Notes: generated by a model not told the origin, from the letters alone. DNA of 64,000 nt from Actinokineospora enzanensis DSM 44649 (GCF_000374445.1 NZ_KB894425.1:1-64000); one strand, 5' to 3'. Positions 53,101 to 61,684 are shown, numbered from the stretch's first letter. Translations and numbers: made by a program.

Positions 53101-53112
53101 TGTGTATACACA
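53101..53112. promoter_or_regulatory. Palindromic operator before the PadR gene
   Basis: TGTGTATACACA is a perfect 12-bp palindrome 18 bp before the PadR start, inside the likely promoter. PadR regulators commonly bind such ATGTAnnnnTACAT-like sites and repress their own operon, so this is the probable operator. Confidence 0.7.
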
Positions 53113-53130
53113 TGCTGTACAGTGGCGCCC

Positions 53131-53655
53131 ATGTCAATCGGACACGCGCTGCTCGGCCTGCTGGAGACCGGCCCCAGACACGGCTACGACCTCAAGCGCG
53201 TCTACGACGAGCGGTTCGGTCATGACCGGCCGCTCGCCTACGGCCAGGTGTATTCGACGCTGTCCCGCCTGCTGCGCAACGGGCTCGTCGAGGAGAGCGG
53301 CGTCGAACCGGGCGGTGGCCCGGAGCGCAAGCGGTACGCCATCACCGACGCGGGGGTCACCGACGTCGCGGACTGGCTGGTCACCCCGGAGAACCCGCAG
53401 ATCTACCTGCAGAGCGCGCTGTACACCAAGGTCGTGCTCGCGCTCATGTCCGGCCGCGACGCCGAAGAGGTCCTCGACGTCCAGCGTTCGGCCCACCTGC
53501 GGGCGATGCGCGGGCTCGTCGCGCGCAAACAGCAGGGCGACCTCACCGACCAGCTGATCTGCGATCACGCCCTGTTCCACCTGGAGGCCGACCTGCGGTG
53601 GCTGGAGCTCACCGCCGCACGGCTGGGCGAGTTGGCGAAGGAAGTGGACAACTGA
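53131..53655 (+). CDS. PadR-family transcriptional regulator
   Basis: A 174-residue regulator. The N-terminal winged helix reads SIGHALLGLLETGPRHGYDLKRVYDERFG and VYSTLSRLLRNGLVEES; the C-terminal helical domain (Vir_act_alpha_C) mediates dimerisation. It lies directly upstream of an ABC/FtsX-type exporter, and PadR proteins in this context repress the exporter until an inducing compound binds. A perfect palindrome sits just upstream. Confidence 0.88.
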   Translation: MSIGHALLGLLETGPRHGYDLKRVYDERFGHDRPLAYGQVYSTLSRLLRNGLVEESGVEPGGGPERKRYAITDAGVTDVADWLVTPENPQIYLQSALYTKVVLALMSGRDAEEVLDVQRSAHLRAMRGLVARKQQGDLTDQLICDHALFHLEADLRWLELTAARLGELAKEVDN

Positions 53656-53764
53656 GCCCGGTGGGCGCCGGTCACGCCGTGACGATCGACTCGCGGTGGG
53701 TGGCCCGGCAGGCGTTCGGTGGGGGTGCCGGGTCGGCCCGGCGTGGGATCGAGAGGGGCGGGAC

Positions 53765-54475
53765 ATGGGTGCGGAGACGGCCGGGGACGGACCGGTGAAC
53801 GAGATCTTGTTGGGCGGCGTCGAGCTGCGGAAGTCGTTCGGCAGCACGCCCGCGCTGGACGGGGCGGCGCTCGCGGTGCGGCCGGGGGAGATCGTCGCGA
53901 TCATGGGGCCGTCCGGGTCGGGGAAGTCGACGCTGTTGCACTGCCTGGCGGGCATCGTCGCGCCGGACTCGGGGACCGTGACGTTCCAGGGGCAGGACCT
54001 GGCGCGGCTGTCGGACCGGCAGCGCAGTGCGTTGCGGCGCAGCGAGTTCGGCTTCGTCTTCCAGTTCGGCCAGCTCGTGCCCGAACTGTCCTGCGTGGAG
54101 AACGTGGCGCTGCCGCTGCGGTTGAGCGGCGTGCGGCGCCGGGAAGCCGAGAAGACCGCGCTGGACTGGATGGCGCGGCTGGAGGTCGAGAGCCTCGGCC
54201 GCAAGCGCCCCGGTGAGGTCTCCGGTGGTCAGGGGCAGCGGGTCGCGGTGGCGCGGGCACTGGTCACCGCGCCGAAGGTGATCTTCGCGGACGAGCCGAC
54301 CGGCGCGTTGGACTCGCTCAACGGCGAGCAGGTGATGCGGCTGCTGGTCGCGACCGCGCGGGACAGCGGGGCGGCGGTCGTGCTGGTGACGCACGAGGCG
54401 CGGGTCGCCGCGTACTCGGACCGCGAGGTCGTGGTCCGCGATGGCCGCACCCGACAGGTGGAGTTGGTCCCGTGA
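53765..54475 (+). CDS. ABC transporter ATPase (MacB/LolD type)
   Basis: A 236-residue ATP-binding protein. Walker A is GPSGSGKST, the signature is VSGGQGQRVAVARAL and Walker B is VIFADEPTGALD, followed by a switch His in LVTHEARVA. It powers the adjacent FtsX-like permease, whose GTG start overlaps its stop. ATG at 53765 has a GAGAGGGG region upstream. Likely exports or removes a lipophilic compound or peptide under PadR control. Confidence 0.9.
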   Translation: MGAETAGDGPVNEILLGGVELRKSFGSTPALDGAALAVRPGEIVAIMGPSGSGKSTLLHCLAGIVAPDSGTVTFQGQDLARLSDRQRSALRRSEFGFVFQFGQLVPELSCVENVALPLRLSGVRRREAEKTALDWMARLEVESLGRKRPGEVSGGQGQRVAVARALVTAPKVIFADEPTGALDSLNGEQVMRLLVATARDSGAAVVLVTHEARVAAYSDREVVVRDGRTRQVELVP

Positions 54476-56769
54476 AGGCATGGCTGAGCGACGTGGCCAT
54501 CGGGGTCCGGCTGGCTGTCGGCGGTGGCCGGACCTCGCTGGCCCGGTTCGTGCTGAGCGCGTTCGGGGTGGCGCTGGCCGTCGCCGTGCTGTTGTTGGCC
54601 GCGTCCGTGGGTCCACTGCTCGACGCGCACGAAGCCCACCAGAACGCGACCGAGGTGGACTCGACCGAGATCCCGGGGGTCGCACCCACGCTCGTCACCC
54701 GCAGCAGCACGCAATACCACGGCGACTACATCCGGGTGGTCTACCTACAGGGCCGTGGGCCGACGTCCCCGGTGCCGCCGGGGGTGCCGCGGCTGCCCGG
54801 CCCCGCCGAGATGTTCGTCTCGCCCGAACTGGCCACGATGCTCCAGGACCCGCTGTTGGGCCTCCGGTTCCAACGGCACGTCGCGGGCACGATCGGCCAG
54901 GAGGGCGTGGCCGAACCGCACGCCGCCATCGCCTACGTCGGCGCGACCGACCTGCCCACGGACGAGCGCTCCGGCACCGCGCTGGCCTACCGGTTCGGCG
55001 GGCACCCCGGACCGGGCGATCCGCTGGACCCGGGACTGCTGCTACTGGTGCTGCTCGGCACCGTCGCGGTGCTCGTGCCGGTCTTCATCTTCCTGGCCTC
55101 CAGCACCCGGATCGCGGGCGCCGAACGCGACCGCAGGCTCGCCGCGCTCCGACTCGTCGGCGCGGGCAACCGCCAGGTGCGTCGGATCGCCGCGGCGGAG
55201 ACGCTGGTGAGCGCGCTCGCCGGGCTGCTGCTCGGCGTCGGCCTGTTCCTCGGCTGCCGCACGTTCGCCGACGACCTGCGGGTGCTCGGCACGAGCGCCT
55301 ATCCCTCGGACGTGGTGCCGACGTGGTGGATGGGCCTGCTGGTGCTGGTGGCCGCGCCGGTGATCGCGGTGTTCGCCGCGCAGTTCGCGTTGCGCCGCAC
55401 CATCATCGAGCCGCTCGGCGTCGTCCGGTACAGCAAACCCGTCCGACGCCGGTTGCTGTGGCGAGTGGCCTTGATCGCGGCCGGGGCGGCGGTGTTGCTG
55501 TTCAACAACCGTTCCGAACGCTCGCAGCTGTGGTCGATCTCGGTGGCCGCGGGCGTGACCCTGATACTGCTCAGTGTGCCCGCGGTGCTGCCATGGTTGA
55601 TCGAACGCGTGGTGGGCCTCATGCGCGGCGGCCCCACCTCGTGGCAGCTCGCGGTGCGCAGACTGCAGCTCGACAGCGGCACCTCGGCGCGCGTCGTCAG
55701 CGGTGTCGCGGTGGTGCTGGCGGGCGCGATCTCGCTGCAGGCGCTGCTGCTCTCGCAGGCAGCGGCGCGGGAACTCCCCGCGGATGCCGTATCGCAGGGC
55801 GATCCCGCGCTGCACGTCCAGGTCGCGACCAGGTACGCCGCGGACGCCGAGCGTGCCCTGGCGACCGCGTCCGGCACCACGGCCTGGAGCCGGATCTTCA
55901 GCTTCGCCATCGCGCGGGAGTCCCCGGACCTCGACGTCCGGGGCATGGGGACGGAAGGGATCGTCGCCGAGGTCGTGGACTGCGGGTTCGCGGCCCGGTA
56001 CTACGGCCTCCGGGACTGCGTCGACGGCACCGTGTACGTCAACCGGCAGGTGATGGGGCACCAGCTCGACCCCGGAACCCGGATGCGCGTGCTCGACGGG
56101 CCGCCGGACAAGGAGCCGGTGGACTGGGTCGTCCCCGCGCAGGTGGCGCCGATGCCCGAGAGCACCGTGCAGAGCCCGAACCGGCACTCCCCCGTGCTGG
56201 TGACCCGGGGCGTGCAGGTGCCGTTGCCCCAGTACGACTCCGCCGAGTACCTGGCGCTGCTGGACCAGCGGGATCCCGACGCGGTCGAGCGGGTGCGGGC
56301 GGCCCTTGGGCCGCTCGCCTGGCGCGTGTTCAGCTACCTGCAGGCCCCGACGATGTACCGGGACGACCAGCTCTCCTACCTGGCCATCCGGCGCGGCCTG
56401 CTGGTCGGCTCGGTGTTCACCCTCGGCCTCGCGGGCCTCAGCCTGCTGGTGCTGGCGGTCGAGCACATCCGCGAGCGCAAGCGGCCGCTGGCCGTGCTCG
56501 CCGCGGGCGGGGTGCCCAACGGGGTGTTGGCGCGGTCGCTGCTGTGGCAGATCGCGGTGCCCATCGCGCTCGGGGTCGTGCTCGCGGTAGGGCTCGGCGT
56601 GCTGCTGACGGCGCTGGTGATGCGGCTGGTCCGCAGCCCCATGGTGATCGACTGGGGCGGGGTGCTGGTGCTGGGCGGCACGGCGACGGCACTGGTGCTG
56701 GCCGTGTCGCTGCTGACGATGCCGTTCCTGCGCAACGCCACCCGGCTCAACTCGCTGCGCACCGAATAG
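54472..56769 (+). CDS. FtsX-like ABC transporter permease
   Basis: A 765-residue permease with two FtsX repeats. An N-terminal helix (about 23-45) is followed by an extracellular domain. The first FtsX helix trio spans about 190-310 and a middle pair lies at about 330-440. A second large outer domain (about 445-635) precedes the final FtsX trio at about 640-760. This is the 10-helix MacB-like/antimicrobial-peptide exporter architecture. The GTG overlaps the ATPase stop. Confidence 0.87.
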   Translation: MKAWLSDVAIGVRLAVGGGRTSLARFVLSAFGVALAVAVLLLAASVGPLLDAHEAHQNATEVDSTEIPGVAPTLVTRSSTQYHGDYIRVVYLQGRGPTSPVPPGVPRLPGPAEMFVSPELATMLQDPLLGLRFQRHVAGTIGQEGVAEPHAAIAYVGATDLPTDERSGTALAYRFGGHPGPGDPLDPGLLLLVLLGTVAVLVPVFIFLASSTRIAGAERDRRLAALRLVGAGNRQVRRIAAAETLVSALAGLLLGVGLFLGCRTFADDLRVLGTSAYPSDVVPTWWMGLLVLVAAPVIAVFAAQFALRRTIIEPLGVVRYSKPVRRRLLWRVALIAAGAAVLLFNNRSERSQLWSISVAAGVTLILLSVPAVLPWLIERVVGLMRGGPTSWQLAVRRLQLDSGTSARVVSGVAVVLAGAISLQALLLSQAAARELPADAVSQGDPALHVQVATRYAADAERALATASGTTAWSRIFSFAIARESPDLDVRGMGTEGIVAEVVDCGFAARYYGLRDCVDGTVYVNRQVMGHQLDPGTRMRVLDGPPDKEPVDWVVPAQVAPMPESTVQSPNRHSPVLVTRGVQVPLPQYDSAEYLALLDQRDPDAVERVRAALGPLAWRVFSYLQAPTMYRDDQLSYLAIRRGLLVGSVFTLGLAGLSLLVLAVEHIRERKRPLAVLAAGGVPNGVLARSLLWQIAVPIALGVVLAVGLGVLLTALVMRLVRSPMVIDWGGVLVLGGTATALVLAVSLLTMPFLRNATRLNSLRTE

Positions 56770-56888
56770 TCCGCGCCACAGCCCGCGCCGGGGGCCTGCC
56801 TGGGGGTGGCCCCCGGCCTCGGTCAGTCGCGTGTGGACGGTGTGGGACCGCCGTGCCCGAACCGCCTGCGTGGTTCGCCTCATCATGT

Positions 56889-56933
56889 CCGCCTCCTGGG
56901 ATCGCTTGGCGGGAACACGATCCCAGGAGGCGG
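56889..56933. terminator. Terminator between convergent genes
   Basis: CCGCCTCCTGGGATCG pairs perfectly with CGATCCCAGGAGGCGG over 16 bp with a 13-nt loop. It can act on both strands. A DnaA-box-like TTGTCCACA follows at 56950-56958. Confidence 0.8.
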
Positions 56934-56963
56934 CGGGGCCAGGCGGAAGTTGTCCACAGGCCG

Positions 56964-57704
56964 TCAGACCAGCAGGTATGCGGCGTTGCCGAGGCGGGAG
57001 ATGGTCTCGTCGGGGGGCCGCACGTCGTAGGCGGCGGAACCGCACCGACGGGTGAAACCGGTCTGCACCGCGTGCCGTGTGCTGCTCGACCGGTTCACCG
57101 TGCCCGCGATCCACAGGTGCGAGTTGCACAGCCACGCGGTACCCGCACGGCCGAGCAGCAGCACCTGGTCCGGATGGTCCTCACCGTCGGCGGGCGGTAC
57201 GAACCCGTGGTCCAGGTGCGATCCCGGCACCACGCGGGTGGCCCCGTTGCGGGCCGTGAAGTCGACCAGCGCGGCGATCGCCGTGCAAACCCGCCACCGG
57301 CCCGCCCCCGCCTGGAAGTCCAGCCGCGGTGCTTGGTCGCGCAGCTCCGGCCGACCCGCGCCGTACCGCATGGCGCTCAGGTGGAACTCCGGTCCGAGCA
57401 GGTGACGCACCGCGGCCAGCAGCCGCGGGCGTAACCAGAGCGGGTCGAATACCGTGCCCGCCTCCAGCCTGGCCTTCAGGTGCAACGTGCCCTCGCCGTC
57501 GTCCGGCGACAGTGCCTCTATCTCAGCGAGCGCGGCGGCGACCTGGTCGGCAGTGAGGAAGTCATCGAACCGGCAGAAGCCCAGTTCGTCCAGCTCGCTC
57601 AACTGTTGGGGCGCCAGCAGATCGGTCCGCGCGCCCAGTTCGTCAAGAACCTCGTGCACCCCACCAGAATCGACCCGTGGTGACCGGCCCGCCACCGAAT
57701 TCAC
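56964..57704 (-). CDS. PhyH-like protein, iron ligands apparently lost
   Basis: A 246-residue protein of the phytanoyl-CoA dioxygenase (PhyH) group. The core shows TAIAALVDFTARNGATRVVPGSHLDHG, a recognisable PhyH segment. Active members have an HxD motif just before it and a second His in an HGGG-like segment. Here the equivalent places read APRLDFQ (Arg instead of His) and HLWIAGT (no HGGG). Fe(II)/2-oxoglutarate chemistry is therefore doubtful and it may be a pseudoenzyme. A GTG start at 57704 or 57659 is possible. Confidence 0.7.
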   Translation of the reverse strand: MNSVAGRSPRVDSGGVHEVLDELGARTDLLAPQQLSELDELGFCRFDDFLTADQVAAALAEIEALSPDDGEGTLHLKARLEAGTVFDPLWLRPRLLAAVRHLLGPEFHLSAMRYGAGRPELRDQAPRLDFQAGAGRWRVCTAIAALVDFTARNGATRVVPGSHLDHGFVPPADGEDHPDQVLLLGRAGTAWLCNSHLWIAGTVNRSSSTRHAVQTGFTRRCGSAAYDVRPPDETISRLGNAAYLLV

Positions 57705-57708
57705 CTGT

Positions 57709-58611
57709 CTACGCCGAAGTAAGTCCGAACAGCCGCAGCGCCAGTTGGATCTCCAGCGCTCGCTCCTGCTCCTGCCAGCCGGAACCCAGCAGCGAGCCGA
57801 TCCGCTCCAGCCGCTGCACGACCGTGTTCACGTGCACGTGCAGGAGGTCCTTCGCCCGGGTGAGGTTAGCCCCGGCGGAAAAGTACGCCTCCAGCGTGCG
57901 TAGCAGCTCGGTGCCGCGCCGCTCGTCGTACTCCAGCACCGGCCCGAGCGTGGCGTGCACGTAGCTCTCCAGGTCCTCCGGTGTGTGCTCGCCCAGCAGC
58001 AGGCCGACGAAACCCAGGTCCGACCGACCGCCGCCCTGGCCCGCGCGGCCCAGCGCCGACAACGCCCGCGCGCAGCGCTCCGCCTCGGCGTGCGTGCGGG
58101 CCAGGGCGTCCACTCCGGACACCGGGCCCGCGGCGCCGACCGTCACCGGTGTGTCCACTGTGGAAGTCAGGATGGCCGCAAGGCGGGCGGCGGACTCGCC
58201 GGGGTGGCTCGCGCGCACGAGCAGGACCACGTGGTCGGCGTGCACGCCCGCCAGATCCGCGTGCGGCGCGGCCGCGGCTGCCAGCCGCCGTCTGGGCAGG
58301 TGTTCGGACAGTGCCACCAGCACCGCGCGCGGCACGGCGAGATCGATGCCGAGCCGGTGTCCGCGGGTGAGTAGGGCAACTGGGTCCGAGCGCGCGCCCG
58401 TCAGCAGGTCCGCGAGCAACTCGCCGCGCGCGTCCTCGGTCGTCCGGGCGGCGGCTTGGCGCAGCAGCACCAGCACGAGGGCGGTCAACCCGGTTGCCCG
58501 CCGCCCGGCCCCGTTCTCGGCGAGCAGCGCCCGCGCGGCGTCGTGAGGCCTCACGCGGGCCATCGTCGCACCGATTCCCGCTGCACGCGCCCGTACGTGA
58601 GGATCTGTCAT
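57709..58611 (-). CDS. PucR-family (CdaR-like) regulator, short form
   Basis: About 300 residues. A GGDEF-like/CdaR central domain (about 80-200) precedes the C-terminal PucR HTH (about 235-300) with LLRTLEAYFSAGANLTRAKDLLHVHVNTVVQRLERI. The N-terminal sensory domain usual in this family is reduced. The start is uncertain: ATG at 58611 leaves 57 bp to the divergent gene, while ATG at 58650 would leave only 18 bp. Neither has a clear ribosome site. Regulates unknown genes, perhaps its neighbour. Confidence 0.75.
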   Translation of the reverse strand: MTDPHVRARAAGIGATMARVRPHDAARALLAENGAGRRATGLTALVLVLLRQAAARTTEDARGELLADLLTGARSDPVALLTRGHRLGIDLAVPRAVLVALSEHLPRRRLAAAAAPHADLAGVHADHVVLLVRASHPGESAARLAAILTSTVDTPVTVGAAGPVSGVDALARTHAEAERCARALSALGRAGQGGGRSDLGFVGLLLGEHTPEDLESYVHATLGPVLEYDERRGTELLRTLEAYFSAGANLTRAKDLLHVHVNTVVQRLERIGSLLGSGWQEQERALEIQLALRLFGLTSA

Positions 58612-58668
58612 TCCCAGACGGGTCGTCGGCGCCGACACGGGCGCGGTCATCTGCGTAGGCTTGCGGGC

Positions 58669-59043
58669 GTGATTTGTCCGAAGTGTCAAAACGTGATGCG
58701 CACCGTCGACCGGCTCGGCGTGCACATCGACCAGTGCGAAGGCTGTCGGGGAATCTTCCTCGACCGCGGTGAGCTGGAGCAGATCGCTGCCGCCGAGCAG
58801 CGCCACTACTCGCCGCCACCGCCCTACCAGGGCGCGCCCCCACCCACCGCCGCCTACCCGCCGCCCGCGCAGCACTACCCGCAGCAGGGGTACGCGCAGG
58901 GCTACCGCGACTCGCCCCCGGGATACCGGGACTCGCCTCCCGGGTACCGCGACTCGCCCCCCGGATACGGCCACCAGGGTCACCACGGCCACTACGGGCA
59001 CAAGAAGCGCAAGAAGAGCTTCCTCGAAGACCTCTTCGACTGA
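58669..59043 (+). CDS. zf-TFIIB zinc-ribbon protein with RDSPPGY repeats
   Basis: A 124-residue protein. A TFIIB-type zinc ribbon is at the N-terminus (CPKC...CEGCRGIFLDRGELEQI). A Pro/Tyr-rich region follows with three tandem RDSPPGY units, then a His/Gly/Lys-rich stretch and an acidic end FLEDLFD. The ribbon may bind nucleic acid or protein; no activity is known. GTG start. It ends 13 bp before the P-loop kinase-like gene, so probably cotranscribed. Confidence 0.83.
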   Translation: MICPKCQNVMRTVDRLGVHIDQCEGCRGIFLDRGELEQIAAAEQRHYSPPPPYQGAPPPTAAYPPPAQHYPQQGYAQGYRDSPPGYRDSPPGYRDSPPGYGHQGHHGHYGHKKRKKSFLEDLFD

Positions 59044-59056
59044 TCCGTTGCACCCG

Positions 59057-59662
59057 ATGATCTGCCCGGCCTGCGGTGAGTGGGCCGAGGCGCCCCGGGT
59101 CGACGGCGACGTCCGGGTCTGCCCGTCGTGCGGGCACCGGGAGCCGTTCGCGCGACTCCCGCTGTTCGCGCTCACCGGGCCCAGCGGCACCGGCAAGTCG
59201 ACCGTGTGCCGCGGGCTCGGCGGCCTGCTGGGCGGCCGCGCCGTCGTGCTGGAGCAGGACGTGCTGTGGATCGGCGCGCTGCGCGACCCGTACGACGACT
59301 TCGGCTCGTTCCGCCGGACCTGGCTGCGGATGGCGGCCATGCTCAACCAGAACGGCAGGCCGACGGTGCTGTGCGGCACCGTGGCACCGCCGCAGTTCGA
59401 GCAGCGCCCGGAGCGTGCGCTGTTCAGCGAGATCCACTACCTGGCCCTGGTGGCCGACGACGACGTGCTCGACCGCAGGCTGCGGGCCCGTCCGGCCTGG
59501 CGCGGTTGGGACGACGAGCAGCGGATCGCGGACATGCTGGCGTTCAACGCCTGGGTGCGGTCGACGGTGACCACACCACCGATGACCCTGCTGGACACCT
59601 CCGACACCCCGGTCGCCGAGACGACCCGCGCTGTCGCCGACTGGGTCCTCACCCGCCTCTGA
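59057..59662 (+). CDS. Zinc-ribbon P-loop nucleoside-kinase-like protein
   Basis: A 201-residue protein with an N-terminal zinc ribbon (CPACGEW...CPSCGHREPF) fused to a P-loop kinase-like domain. Walker A is TGPSGTGKST and VLEQDVLW holds an Asp likely to contact the substrate. The lid-like part has DRRLRARPAWRGW. It may phosphorylate a small molecule; the substrate is unknown. ATG at 59057 is chosen; a TTG at 59048 is possible and there is no strong ribosome site. Confidence 0.75.
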   Translation: MICPACGEWAEAPRVDGDVRVCPSCGHREPFARLPLFALTGPSGTGKSTVCRGLGGLLGGRAVVLEQDVLWIGALRDPYDDFGSFRRTWLRMAAMLNQNGRPTVLCGTVAPPQFEQRPERALFSEIHYLALVADDDVLDRRLRARPAWRGWDDEQRIADMLAFNAWVRSTVTTPPMTLLDTSDTPVAETTRAVADWVLTRL

Positions 59663-59668
59663 CCCCGG

Positions 59669-59697
59669 TTGTCCACAACCTCCCCGACTTATCCACA
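59669..59697. other. Two DnaA-box-like sites
   Basis: TTGTCCACA (59669-59677) and TTATCCACA (59689-59697), same orientation, 20 bp apart, just after the P-loop gene. Both match DnaA-box consensus. The pair resembles 43126-43154. Confidence 0.6.
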
Positions 59698-59865
59698 GGC
59701 CGCCGCGAACCATTGTTTCCGCAGCTCAGCAACCGATAGGCTGAGAAAGGGCCCCGGGCCCCAGGGAGGGCGGGGCCGGGTCGCGGGATGATCTTGAAAG
59801 TGGAGATGATCTTGGAGTGGGGTGGGGTCTCGGGCTGGTGATCGGTGCGTGGCAGGCGCGGTGGA

Positions 59866-60372
59866 TCAGGGGCCGGTGGAGCCGTCGACGGCCTCGCGGA
59901 GCAGGTCGGCGTGGCCGTTGTGGCGGGCGTACTCGTGGATCATGTGCTGCAGCACCAGGCGCAGCGAGACGTCGGCGTCCCAGCGGGGCTGGTGGAAGGT
60001 GGCGTCCAGGGAGTCGATGCCCGCCTCGATCCGGCGGGCGTGCTCGACCTCGTCCCGCCAGGCGGTGAAGGCGGACGCGCCGTCGGCGTCGGTCGTGTCG
60101 AAGGCGGCCTGGTAGTCGAGGCTGTCCGACCACACCAACGGCAGCTCCTCCCGGTTGACGATCATGCGAAACCAGGTGCGCTCGACCTCGCACATGTGCC
60201 GCAGCAGGCCGAGCAGGGACAGGGTGGACGGCGGGGACGCCCGGCGGCCGAGCTGCTCGTCGGTGAGTCCCTCGCACTTGCGGGCCATGGTCGCGCGGTG
60301 GAAGTCGAGGAAGCCGCGCAGCGTCTCGCGTTCGGTGCCGGTCAGCGGTGGCGTGGGGCGCTCGGTGGTCAT
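59866..60372 (-). CDS. DinB/DUF664 family protein
   Basis: A 168-residue four-helix protein of the DinB/DUF664 family. FLDFHRATMARKCEGLTDEQLGRRASPPSTLSLLGLLRHMCEVERTW and HMIHEYARHNGHADLLREAVDG supply the His residues that bind a metal in this superfamily, which includes thiol-dependent transferases. Activity unknown; mycothiol- or bacillithiol-type chemistry is possible (inference). ATG follows a GGAAGGAT site. Divergent from the XRE gene. Confidence 0.87.
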   Translation of the reverse strand: MTTERPTPPLTGTERETLRGFLDFHRATMARKCEGLTDEQLGRRASPPSTLSLLGLLRHMCEVERTWFRMIVNREELPLVWSDSLDYQAAFDTTDADGASAFTAWRDEVEHARRIEAGIDSLDATFHQPRWDADVSLRLVLQHMIHEYARHNGHADLLREAVDGSTGP

Positions 60373-60497
60373 GGGTCGATCCTTCCGCGATCCGCGGACC
60401 GGTGTGACGTGATCCACCGGACCTGCGCAAGCATTGCGCTTGCAGTAGCTAGCACCCGGGCGTACCGTCGGAGGCGGCACGGGGAGGTGGTACCGGG

Positions 60498-60932
60498 ATG
60501 GACAACTCGGGTGAGGGTGCGTTCGACCGGGTCGCCGACCTGGGCCGGGACATCGGCGAGTACATCAAGCAGCAGCGCAACCTGGCGAAGATCTCGTTGC
60601 GCCAGCTGTCCCGGCTCGCCGGGGTCTCCAACCCGTACCTGAGCCAGATCGAGCGTGGCCTGCGCAAGCCGAGTGCGGAGATCCTGCAGCAGATCGCCAA
60701 GGGGCTGCGGATCTCCGCCGAGGCGCTCTACGTGCAGGCCGGGATCCTCGACCTGCCGACCGGGGGACCGGTCACCGACGCCGTGCGCGCCGACGAGCAC
60801 CTGACCGAGCGGCAGAAACAGGTGTTGTTGGACATCTACGAGTCCTTCCGCCGCGAGAACTCCGCCGCCAAGTCCACACCGGACGCCACGGCGTCCACAG
60901 TGGAACCAGAACCGAGGAGTGAACGAGAATGA
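60498..60932 (+). CDS. XRE-family regulator of the hbhA locus
   Basis: A 144-residue regulator. The HTH spans about 20-80 (IGEYIKQQRNLAKISLRQLSRLAGVSNPYLSQIERGLRKPSAEILQQIAKGL), followed by a helical part and an acidic tail. It precedes an HbhA-like gene with a 4-bp overlap, as Rv0474 precedes hbhA in Mycobacterium tuberculosis. The order is conserved in actinobacteria, so the regulator may act on the adhesin or on envelope genes. Confidence 0.88.
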   Translation: MDNSGEGAFDRVADLGRDIGEYIKQQRNLAKISLRQLSRLAGVSNPYLSQIERGLRKPSAEILQQIAKGLRISAEALYVQAGILDLPTGGPVTDAVRADEHLTERQKQVLLDIYESFRRENSAAKSTPDATASTVEPEPRSERE

Positions 60933-61603
60933 CGCCGACCACCGACGACGCCCGCAAGGCGGGCGGGCAGGCCGTGGCCGTGGTGCACACCGCGATCGAG
61001 CAGGCGCGCACCCCCTTGCTGGCCGCGCTCGGCGCGGGTGACCTGGCCGCCCGAGCCGTGCTGGACGCGGTCACCCGGGCCCGCGGCCGGGCCGAGGCGA
61101 CCCGCTCCGAGCTGCCCACCGACCTGACCGGGCTGCGCGAGCGGCTCGACCCGGCCGAGCTGCGCAGGCTGCTCGACGAGTACACCGCCGCGGCCGTGCG
61201 GCTCTACCAGCAGCTGGCCGACCACGGCGAGGACGCGCTCGGCAAGCTGCGCGAGCAGCCGCAGGTCAAGAAGCTGGAAGAGGTCGTCGAGGAGGCGATC
61301 GCGGCCGCGCAGAGCCGGGTCGGCGGTGCCGCGGGCGACGCCCGCACGCTGGCCGAGGAGGTCCTGGCCAAGGTCACCGGCAAGACCCGCGCGGCGGGCG
61401 AGCAGGTCGCCACCGCTGCGCAGGACGTGGCCGCCGACGTCGCCGAGACCGTGCTGGACGCGGGCGACCAGGTCGCCGAGAAGGCCAAGGCGGGCGCGGA
61501 CAAGGTCGCCGACCAGGCGGACAAGAGCGCTCCCACCCGCAAGCCCGCCGCCCGGACCGGCGTGAACACGCGCAAGCCCGCGGCGAAGCCGACCGAGGAC
61601 TGA
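60929..61603 (+). CDS. hbhA: HbhA-like heparin-binding/coiled-coil protein
   Basis: A 224-residue Ala/Glu-rich helical protein with a coiled-coil body (about 10-180) and a C-terminal Lys/Ala/Pro tail (about 185-224) with KPAARTGVNTRKPAAKP. This matches mycobacterial HbhA in length, coiled coil and basic tail, though the tail is shorter than the mycobacterial one and its heparin binding is unproven. It is probably a membrane- or DNA-associated structural protein. Overlaps the XRE regulator by 4 bp. Confidence 0.82.
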   Translation: MTPTTDDARKAGGQAVAVVHTAIEQARTPLLAALGAGDLAARAVLDAVTRARGRAEATRSELPTDLTGLRERLDPAELRRLLDEYTAAAVRLYQQLADHGEDALGKLREQPQVKKLEEVVEEAIAAAQSRVGGAAGDARTLAEEVLAKVTGKTRAAGEQVATAAQDVAADVAETVLDAGDQVAEKAKAGADKVADQADKSAPTRKPAARTGVNTRKPAAKPTED

Positions 61604-61684
61604 GCACCGGCTCCGCGCGCTCCCGACGGGTGAGCGCGCGGAGTCTTGTGGTGGACATGCCGGGGACACACGTAGTCTGACGGG

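Noticed and set aside
58904-58975. CRISPR-like or tandem DNA repeat
   Set aside because: The repeats are in-frame RDSPPGY codons of a protein gene with no spacers.
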